From assembly GCA_037903475.1 (NCBI GenBank), contig JBAJFG010000614.1:248001-312000 (forward strand): 64,000 nucleotides of DNA, in the 5' to 3' direction. This DNA is from Ancylostoma caninum (Eukaryota > Nematoda > Chromadorea > Rhabditida > Ancylostomatidae). Numbering within the stretch: position 1 is the stretch's first letter; each line of letters opens with the position of its first letter. The translations under genes were made by a program, and so were the position numbers. The notes under the pieces are model-generated. The model was given only the letters and a program-made list of their open reading frames with translations. It was not told where the DNA came from and searched no databases. Of this stretch, positions 55,850 to 64,000 are shown in pieces.

Positions 55850-58800
55850 AATCACCTTGATCACCTTGACTTCCGTTGATCTTCGGGCATACGAGCTGGC
55901 GCCAACAATCCTTCTATTTGTTGCTCTCGCGAGCCAGAGTTGTCCAGTGGATTCTGTCCATTCGAGGGACACGGAGAGCATCGTATTTATCCTTGAAGGA
56001 CTTCGTGAAGAAGTCTGACCATCGCGTCGGTGGTCTTCTGTCGTACGCTTAACGTCCCGTGGAGTCCTATCGCTGACGGCACTTGTCCAACGGTTGACGT
56101 TAAAACGCATCACTTGTCCGGCCCACCTAATCTTACTCAACTTGGCGTAAGCGGCAGCGTCCCTGATCTTCGATTGTTGACGAAAGGTGGAACTCCGTAT
56201 TCCAGCCCTCATTTGCGTGAGGCAGGTTACTCCTAACATCACCCTCTCGATGGAGCGTTCGACGACGATGACCGCATTCTCATCCCGCTTGCGCAACGCC
56301 CAGGTTTCTGAGGCGTAGGTCGAAGCGGGGAGAACGGTTGTGTTAAAGAGGTGGGCACGGAGCCTGGTGTTCTTCTTCACTACGTCCTCGATGCTCTTGT
56401 AAGCTTCCCAAGCCGCTCGTTTCCTGCTGCCCAGCTCTGGAGCAAGGTCGTTCATCATGTTGACTTTCCGTCCTAGGTATACGTAGCTGGGGCATTCGGA
56501 TACGATCGTTCCATTGAGCGAGAATGGCGCATCCGGGAGCAATCCGTTCTTCATGAACATCGTCTTTGTCAAATTCAGTTGGAGCCCAATCTTTCCACAC
56601 GCATCTTCGAAGTCAGCCAGCATCTGTTCCGCTTCGCTGATGGTCGGCGTAAGAACGGTGTCGTCAGCGAAGCGAAGATGACTAATTCGCCGGCCATCAA
56701 CTTGCACTCCCATGCTATCCCATTCCAGTTTCCGCATGACGTCTTCGAGAGTGGCACTGAATAGTTTTGGCGACACGTTATCGCCTTGCCGAACCCCTCT
56801 CTTGACATCGATGGTTATGTCGTCGTAGAATGGAGAAACCTTGGTCATGAAGTTGCCGTAGAGCTCATGAAATACCTTTATGTATTGAGTAGATATGCCC
56901 TGGTTGCCCGGGCTTCCAGCACCGCTTCCGTCTCAACAGAGTCGAAAGCTTTCTCCCAATCGATGAACGTGAGACAGAGGAGCATGTTATACTTTCGCGA
57001 TACTTCGATGACTCCAGTGACGTTTTGTATGTAGTTGATCGTACTGAATCCTTTTCGAAACCCTGCTTGCTCGCACGGCTGCCTCTCGTCTGGTGTCCTT
57101 TCGATCCTGTTGAGGATCATTCGCGTGAAAATCTTGTAGACGACGGACAGTAGGCAGATGGGGCGATAATTGCCAATGTCGTGCGGTTTTCCCTTCTTGT
57201 ACAGCAACACGGTCCTGCTAGTCTTCCATTGGTTAGGTACCTTGTATTCCGACAGGTACGGCGTGAAAAGCCTAGCCAAGGTGGTGGTGAGAACTGACGG
57301 TAGGTTCTTTAGATGTTGCGGTCGAATCCCGTCGGAGCCTGGCGCTATACGGTTTTTCACCAACTTGATGGATGTTGGATTCCGGAAGGGAGAACCGATG
57401 GGACAACATACCCATCCTCCCTAAGATGACATTGAGGGAGGTGGATGTGGCTATCAAAAAGATCCGAGTAGAAGTCGTAGATGACTTTCTCCATTACCCG
57501 TATTTATGAAGAAATTGTTTCATCTGTGCGCAGGAGGGCGGACATCTTGGTCTTTTGATTGCCGAAGTCTCGGCGGGCGCTGCGAATGCTTTTCCCTGCC
57601 TCTGCTTCGGCCAACACTGCTGCTCTTCTCATTTTGAGGTCTTCTTTTATAACTTCTCTGCACCGTTTTGCGAGCTCGGATGTTAGCAGAAAGTTGCTGG
57701 CTCTCGAGGCTTCATGCTGGCGTATAAGCTCGAGGGTCTTGTAAGACAGTCGTCTCTTGGTGACCCTTGAACCCTCGGCGCTCTTTCCGTTGTCGCAGAG
57801 TTGCTGTACAAGTCGATCGTTCTCTTCGTCGATGTTGTCGACAACCGCATCTTCTCAAAAGCCAACTAACTAAGTGAAAAGATCCCAACTGATCACGGGT
57901 TTGGGACTCCTCCTCTTAGACATCGCGGCTTTCTCTCCTTTGCGTGAGAAGAAGAATCTTGCACGAAGCAGACGACGGTCTGATCCGGTGTAGAACTCCG
58001 GCAGGACACCGACTTCGGTCAGGCAGAACCTTCGATTGACGATGATGTGGTCAATTTCATTATGGTACTCTCCATCGGGTGACTCCCACGTCCTGCGTAG
58101 GGTGGTTGGCGTCTGAAATTGGGAGTTACCATGGATGGTCTTCGTCGTCATGATGAACTGAGACAGCCTCTCTCCCTGTTCGTTCCACTGCAGGCCGTGG
58201 GTGTGAAGTTCCTCAGGCGTTCTCTTAGGACCAATCTGAAGTCACCAACGATGACCTTGTAGAATGTGTGGTCTTCCCTGTAGAACTTCTCCAAGTCCAT
58301 ATAGAAGGCCTCAATCTCCTCTTCGTCGTAGCTGGATGTTGGAGCGTAGGCGACGAAGACTGTCAAGGCCGGTATTGATCCACATCTTCTCAACCCCAAA
58401 CGTCCGATTTGCGTTGTTAGCTGTTCGAATGTTCATGAGCAAGTTCGTGTTGACGAGGACACCAACTCCACCAACTCCTCCACTGTCGCAGGTTCCAAGG
58501 AACAGTTCTTCTCCAATGTCGAAGGTGCAGTGGCCTGCTCCTCGTCTCGGTCAGTCCGATGACGTCGCACCTGATCTTCCTGGCCTGCATCATCAAATCC
58601 TCGATGAAGCCAGATATCTTGCTGGGCTCCTTTCCCCCGTGGGAGGCCGGAGTGTGATTTCACCAGGAAGTTAGCCGGGCTTCACGCGATTGGACAGTGG
58701 AGCTTATTTGTTGGAGCGACTCCGAACCACCTCCCTTGTACCTCCCATTCACTTGAATGCAGGGCTTTTGGTCGGATAGATGTGCAGGATACAATCTGCA

Positions 58801-59031
58801 GACACGTAAGCACACCCACGCACGCATGCATGAACATACCCACGCGCTGACAGAAGGTGTAGATCGTTCCGACACTGCAGAGACAGGGAATCCATCCTCT
58901 GATTCCACCCGCGTCGCAGGGCAGGCACAAAGTCGCTTTTGGTGCGCGATTACCCACCTATCCGCCACCTGGGGACGCGCCACGTAGCCTCGCGACTAAC
59001 AGTCTGGGATCCCTCGTACAAAGGAGATCCG
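55850..59031 (-). mobile_element. RTE retrotransposon copy B, inverted relative to copy A, decayed
   Basis: It aligns with copy A end to end: 5' CGGATCTCC at 59031-59023 and 3' TCAAGGTGATCAAGGTGATT at 55869-55850. Flanks CGGATGTGG (55841-55849) and CAGATGTGG (59032-59040) match in 8 of 9 positions, an aged target duplication. The polyprotein is split into several frames: YKVIVGDF (58399-58148), GSDRRLLRARFFFSRKGEKA (58151-57870), LLYKKGKPHDIGNYRPICLL (57363-56878) and RFADDTVL to RWAGQVMRF (56848-55805). It is about 230 bp shorter than copy A through small deletions and is inactive. Confidence 0.95.
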
Positions 59032-59040
59032 CAGATGTGG

Positions 59041-59647
59041 CATAGCGCTACGTATGTGACACTAACTCTCTTGATTAATGCTGAAGCTTCATTCTTCGCT
59101 GACGTAAGGTGCCCTTTGGTGTAGGATGTTAAACAACACTGTTCCATGATCACTTGCCTCAGTGACGTGTCCTGTAGGACAGCCGTAATGCCGAGTTCAA
59201 GTCATGTCAAGTAAAGCGCTGGCTTACTACAAAGGTCATATTACACCTCGGCCGCACCTTTTCATAGGCACTGACAGGCGTGGCTACCGTACCCATACTC
59301 TTGCCGCACCCTTCACCGCTGGTGAGGGCTGTAAGCGAGACAACTAGTGCCTATCATCGAAGCTGATGGAACGTCTTTGCAATAGCAATACTCGATTGCA
59401 TAGAACGGAACGGATTAGAAAGATTTTCAGAATATCCACACGGAAGTGAATGAATATGAAAACCAGAATTAAGTTCTCAAGCACTGACTTGATCCTTAGG
59501 GTTAGAGGGATATCGAAAGGGTTTCTGGACGAGATCGGATTGTGAAATTTCAATGCACATAAACATTGATCCTTCGAAGTTCAAAGCATTTTAGATCCTG
59601 TCACTTTATCCGTTTCAACCAGTTTCATGAAGATTTTCATCACATGA
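59041..59647. other. No supported feature
   Basis: Flank of RTE copy B. Short frames only. Confidence 0.35.
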
Positions 59648-59857
59648 GTGGAAATTCCAGACGATTCTTGCTTTTTGTGTGGTACCGCTGAAGTACCTTT
59701 CGGAAATTTTTCACTTGGTCTAATTAATTACAAATCCGTGTTTTATCTTATTTTTCTTGGAGATCTGTCTATCTTGACCTATCTGCCTGTTTTCGTGCTT
59801 GGAACTTCGAATTTCGGCACGGAATTCACTAGTTACTTTGCATTCAAAAACCACTAA
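59648..59857 (+). pseudogene. Orphan ORF with one membrane segment, possibly chemoreceptor debris
   Basis: A 69-codon frame contains NYKSVFYLIFLGDLSILTYL, reminiscent of TM2 in nematode chemoreceptors (short polar lead, then F-Y-x-hydrophobic, then D). No neighbouring exon was identified, and the frame does not end at a splice donor. This is a weak call. Confidence 0.25.
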
Positions 59858-59988
59858 AAGAATGTCGTTTTCGCTTCAAAAGGAGCTCACGCAAGCTCTT
59901 CGTCTGTTTAGCTGGAATTTTATTATCTAGCATCGGAAAGGTTGAGGAAACCGTATGTCGTAACCTAAAATTATGGCATAGATATGTA

Positions 59989-60904
59989 TGCGGGTGCGCC
60001 AAAAGTCTTTGGACAAGCATAATCTATTTTTGGGGAAGAAGAAAGTGAAATAGTTGGTAGTTGTTATAGGTCAGCAGTTTAGTTGTAAATATAAATAATA
60101 TTTTAGATCCCAAAATTTCCTCCACTGGTAGCGACCCAGGCTTGGAATGTGGTAGATGCGACGTTGGCTTGGCGGGCATATTGATGAAGTCAAATTCACC
60201 TCGGGCCTCCTCCAAAGTTTCGGAACACATTCCAAGTTCCTGTGTGGTGTTGAGAAAGCCTTAGCTCATAGAATCTTCTAAAAAAAAGAAAGCGGAATCT
60301 TCCAGAATGGTATGTAGGCCTCGATAGGCGACTATTTATCACCACCTCTGCAGTAGAGAAGAATAGTCATTTTAGGGCGGGGGGCGATTCCATCGTTCTA
60401 AATCCAAAATTAGCACATCTACATAGAGACGAAGCAAATTAGCAAGTCTATCGCGAAAAACAGCGGTGAAATCGCCGTCAAACAAGCGAAAATAGTCTAT
60501 GGTAGCGCGATGTCCATGTTTGTTGGCAAAAATTCCGACCACTGCCAAAATCGAAGCTAACAATCAAGGTAGAGATACCCTTCCTGTTTCCTTGATTTTC
60601 TGGAGATTTTTGTAGGTTCTATGGTAGAAGGCTCCTACTAAAGGAACTCGGGATCTCCTCGCGAATAAAAGGAGAAGTGGAAGGTCGAAAACTACCCGCA
60701 CCTACCTGCGCGCCAGAGTCCTCATCTTACCTGGACTTCCCGAAATCTGTGTACTTATGTGAGGAGCGAACTCTAATATCAAAAATATTATTTATGCGTA
60801 CAACTTGGTTATAAACAAAAAAAGACCATTATTTTTTAGAGGTTGTTCTTCCGCATGTTTTTAGCGAACGACTATGCTTGTCCAAGGACTTTTGCCGCAC
60901 CCTG
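59989..60904 (-). mobile_element. Tc1/mariner-type element with a transposase trace, 916 bp
   Basis: The left end GGGTGCGCCAAAAGTCTTTG and the inverse right end GGGTGCGGCAAAAGTCCTTG are flanked by TA at 59987-59988 and 60905-60906. On the minus strand near 60180-60110 a frame reads TFQAWVATSGGNF, the usual C-terminal end of Tc1/mariner-type transposases (a...GGxF). The rest is unreadable. Confidence 0.82.
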
Positions 60905-60906
60905 TA

Positions 60907-61305
60907 GAAAGGAGATCCGGGGTTAGATCACGTCCTTGCAGGTCCTCGCAAAGCACTGCTGTCTAAATCGCACATTCTCGTGCGCTTTATATTTGGTTGG
61001 GTTTTTTCCTTGGTAGAGTTTGAGTTCATTATTCAGTGGGTATTAATTGCAAAAGTGACATAGCACTGTACCAAAATATTGAGTTTGCCTTCAGCACAGC
61101 ATAGCCGTCGTAAGAATCCGCGCAGGTGGACAACTAGGGCATAAGAGATCACAAGACAACACCTCACGACAAATTAATTAGTAATTGACATATTCTCTGA
61201 GTTTCGTTTGAAGCTAGGTTCAAAAGTGCTGCAAAATATGGTAAGAGCGAACATTTACTCAATATTTCACAAATCAGTCAATTTTTAAAAAAAAATCCTG
61301 AGTAA
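60907..61305. other. No supported feature
   Basis: Short frames, no repeat ends. Confidence 0.35.
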
Positions 61306-61307
61306 TA

Positions 61308-62112
61308 TTAGGTTGTCGCAAAAGTTTCCCGCCACTTTCAGCCTTCTTTTTCGAATCAATTTTTTTTTCATTACAACTGACAATTACGCTATATATGTGC
61401 CACCATTACTGACAATAACTCCTGTGGTAACAGAAGGGTTTGTTGGCAGCAGCTTCCGATGAGTGGTTTCTTCGCAATTCCACCAAACATTCAGCATTCC
61501 CTTCTGTGGAGGTAGTTCTGGTTTTGGCGATGGAATCCATAGTTACCGGCGTCCGAGCCACCCACATTTTCTTATGTGGTTTACATAAGGAGCCCACTTC
61601 TTGAAATTTCTAACCAAGTTGGGGAGCCAAGCACAAAGCCAATAAGTGCTAAAAAGGTAAAGCGAGCAGCCAACACACCCGAGGCTTGTGGCGGCCAGAC
61701 CATGATGAACACGGGCGCTACATTTGGTTTCCTCCTCTAAGCGATGTAAATGTAGGCTACTATATCGCGATAGCCTGGAGTTCTTTCACAAGATAACGGG
61801 TATTGCGTCATAAATTCTCTTCAGTTAGCACCAGGAGGCGCTCGTGATTCACTTCACCCCATTCGCCTGTCCTGGCCTGTCTTAAATCCAAGCCGCCGTC
61901 TGTTAACTTGAGGAACCAAATCTTCACCGTATAATAAGAGGAGGATTAGAGGTCTATCCTATAACGTATGTTTTTTGGAGGGTCGCTTTTGTTGCTGTGT
62001 GCTGTGTTCCCTGAGTTCGGAAAGCTAGAACAGCAAAACATGCTTTTGATCAATGACGATTTGTTCGGTCATAATCGCATCGTCACGGCAAGAAACTTTT
62101 GCAACAACTTAA
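61308..62112 (-). mobile_element. mariner-like element, 805 bp, internal deletion
   Basis: The ends TTAGGTTGTCGCAAAAGTTT and, inverted, TTAAGTTGTTGCAAAAGTTT have TA at 61306-61307 and 62113-62114. On the minus strand near 61935-61790 a frame reads WFLKLTDGGLDLRQARTGEW and then VNHERLLVLTEEN, matching the mariner WFxxFrxGdxdLxdxxRxGRpxxvdxxxL region. The catalytic half is missing or unreadable, consistent with the short length. Confidence 0.83.
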
Positions 62113-62114
62113 TA

Positions 62115-62728
62115 CATAGCTACAATAACTACATATAACCAACTACATAACTATGAATAATGTGAACCTTCTCGCTAGAAGGAACCTTTGGATGTTAAAG
62201 TCCAGAACGTCTACCATGTCGCTATAGTTGGTGAGAGACATTCGGCATGGCCTACAGGCAAAACGACACCGTAGCTCTAAAGTCTAATATTACTTGAAGA
62301 TACCTCCATCATAGTCGACAAATTTCAACGTTTATCTTACCGTTTATTTTGGGTGTTAACATAAGTCGTTGCGCTTTTTTCAGTTTTCTTTGCCTATCTG
62401 ACATCTTCCGAGCAGCTTAAAAGACTTGTGTGAGTATGAAGAAGATATTGTGCTTGAAATAACTGATCAGCAGAGATATTCTAAGTCTCAAGGGGGCATT
62501 TGTGGTCTCGATGATACAAATCAATTCAAATTTACAAGCGAATTTTTTTTTTCACGAAGGCGTTGAAAATACTCTAGAGGAATCGTATGACGTGGTTATG
62601 AAACTTGAAGTACTCCAAAACATTCACCATATTTGCTTTCACTGTTGGCGTAGATTCTTTAGCTTTAGATCAGCGAAGTTGGTAGATCAGAAATATCGCT
62701 TCTTCAATGTGTGATGTGCGCTTGATAG
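62115..62728. other. No supported gene
   Basis: One 70-codon frame (62502-62714) without recognisable features. Confidence 0.35.
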
Positions 62729-62839
62729 TACAGGGTGGCGCATAATTACTGTCCCATCATTGAGTGCGAGGTTTGACCTAACTGATAGACTCAAATCTGT
62801 TATTGTTATTGTTATGTTTGGCATATCATTTTGCATATA

Positions 62840-63704
62840 CAGTCGCGGCCAAAAAGATATGATCAGTAGCATGTTGAAGACGGATCTTTCCCTTGTAACC
62901 TAATTTGAAATCGAGCTGTGTGGTCGAAATTTTAGGAAATGGTGAGGGTCGAAGTACTCTTTCTTTGCGCTGCATGACATTGACGCAAACTGTATTCAAA
63001 CAGATCTGTCATGTTCGAAGTCCAAACTCACCACTTTCACTAACATGATGGTTTCTCGTTTGCATCGTCTCATTTCGATTCGGAGAGGAGTTACTCTTAA
63101 TCGTGTCTTGGGTGGGTATTTTGCTGCAGTAGTCGTGTCCTATAGTTCATCTGTTTACATGAAAAAGTGGGAGTACCAAAAAGTCCAAAAAACTGAGAAA
63201 AAAGAGTTTTCAATAATCTCGAACAAAAGACAACCGCTCCGACGGAGGATATGATATGATATGATATCTACTACTAACAACTACTCTGACATTGAAATAG
63301 GAACTGTAACGCAGCCAATATTCTTTAGATACAATAAAACGGATTTTTTGTTAAATTCGCTAAGTTATTTTGGTCCACGCGTTTGAGCAACAAAGTAAAG
63401 TGCAGCAATGTCATATGTAGGAAAAATAGCCATTTATTTGCCTAATCTATATCAGCTCTTCATATTTTTCGGAAGGCGTTAGTGAAGATATTGGACGAAA
63501 TCAATGAAAGCCGAGGAAATTGATATTTAGACATAATAAATCTACCAAAATTGAGCATCTTTCCAGATAAGTTGCTGGTAGGAAGCACCCATAGAGCTTC
63601 AACATATATCCAAATCTCTTATGGAAAACTCAATCCTTTTGTGAGTTATAGCAAAAAATCCTCTTGTCGAAAAGGCGCTGATCATATCTTTTTGAACGCG
63701 ACTG
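62840..63704. mobile_element. Nested TA-flanked nonautonomous element, 865 bp
   Basis: CAGTCGCGGCCAAAAAGATA on the left and the inverse of CAGTCGCGTTCAAAAAGATA on the right, with TA at 62838-62839 and 63705-63706. It sits between the left end and the transposase of the Tc1-like element. No transposase frame of its own is recognised. Confidence 0.88.
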
Positions 63705-63747
63705 TATCTGCCTCGCCTGGACTTGGTTTGCCTCATTTTACAGGAAA

Positions 63748-64000
63748 TGGCGAAGCCGTCAGCACACTGTTGCGCAATTTTCGAGAAGAGGACTGACAAC
63801 TTCGGAAATCTGTCGTCGGCTCAACGTGAGCAGGAAGCTGGTGTACCGGACTCTGAAACGAGGTACGACTGATGACCTTCCAAGAGCTGGCTGTCCTTGG
63901 AGTCCTGATAGGGTGACAGCTGGCCGCATGAAAAAAAATCGTGAAGAGAATTTTGGACAGAGGTCCATGCCGCAGCATGGAAAAGATGGCAGTTGAGTTG
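63748..64000 (+). pseudogene. Tc1-like transposase, N-terminal helix-turn-helix part
   Basis: A frame reads RQHTVAQFSRRGLTTSEICR, then RLNVSRKLVYRTLKRG, then DLPRAGCPW, the first Tc1/Pax-type helix-turn-helix and linker. After the run of eight A at 63931-63938 the coding signal moves to another frame (KKIVKRILDRGPCRSMEKMA), the second DNA-binding helix set. The A-run therefore marks a frameshift. The catalytic DDE domain lies beyond the window. No credible ATG in the first frame is seen, so the start is uncertain. Confidence 0.75.

Larger units (their letters stand above)
62731..64000 (+). mobile_element. Tc1-like element, left part, running off the window
   Basis: The left end CAGGGTGGCGCATAATTACT follows TA at 62729-62730. 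Another element is inserted at 62838. The transposase start lies beyond it at about 63750. The right end is outside the window. Confidence 0.7.

Noticed and set aside
1..64000. CRISPR array or bacterial operon
   Set aside because: No regularly spaced short direct repeats with unique spacers were seen, and gene structure and transposons are eukaryotic.

Overview
The window reads as a repeat-dense stretch of a nematode nuclear genome, most likely from a strongylid-like parasitic worm. That placement is an inference. It rests on two split genes for nematode-type serpentine chemoreceptors, short introns with TTTCAG-like acceptors, mariner, RTE and CR1 elements, and a BEL/Pao element with a phlebovirus-G2-like Env. 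No rRNA gene, genuine tRNA gene, CRISPR array or bacterial-style operon was seen. Nearly all open frames are remnants of transposable elements.

Host genes. Two chemoreceptor genes can be modelled exon by exon: one on the minus strand (about 9110 to 7596) and one on the plus strand (43830 to 45999). They share exon boundaries, including a second exon of exactly 219 nt and a first intron of 61 bp. Each has lost or hides its last transmembrane exon, and each has repeats in its introns. Two orphan membrane-segment ORFs (about 16650-16965 and 59648-59857) may be further receptor debris.

Layout. 1-7 kb: a hAT MITE, then a rearranged CR1-like LINE with an inverted 5' part. 7-9.1 kb: chemoreceptor gene 1 with an old tRNA-derived SINE in an intron. 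9.4-13.4 kb: a foldback element, a 161-bp-period satellite, and a LINE reverse transcriptase split by a hAT element that carries two more inserts. 13.5-20.4 kb: Tc1/mariner elements, minisatellite-bearing hairpin elements and a Helitron-like element. 20.7-29.1 kb: low-complexity word patches, a decayed BEL/Pao element with gag, protease, RT, integrase and env pieces, then a broken zinc-finger ORF split by a TTAA MITE. 29.5-34.6 kb: MITEs and mostly featureless DNA. 34.6-41.5 kb: a full-length RTE retrotransposon with an open frame and a 12-bp target duplication, next to a second, decayed RTE family. 41.5-49.6 kb: two more Helitron-like elements, chemoreceptor gene 2, a long-TIR element with a 37-C run, and a SINE with a 15-bp duplication. 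50-59 kb: a CR1-like pol, a TTAA MITE, a CA microsatellite and a decayed inverted copy of the RTE. 60-64 kb: four Tc1/mariner elements, one nested in another.

Main points of interest: (1) a nonautonomous family ending in a hairpin plus CTAG before a host T, carrying a ~60-bp minisatellite; (2) TTAA-flanked MITEs in two related subfamilies, one a near-perfect foldback carrying outward splice-like sites; (3) a conserved nested-hairpin module in five places; (4) about ten patches built from locus-specific, often palindromic words; (5) several nested insertions whose order and target duplications can be read directly.
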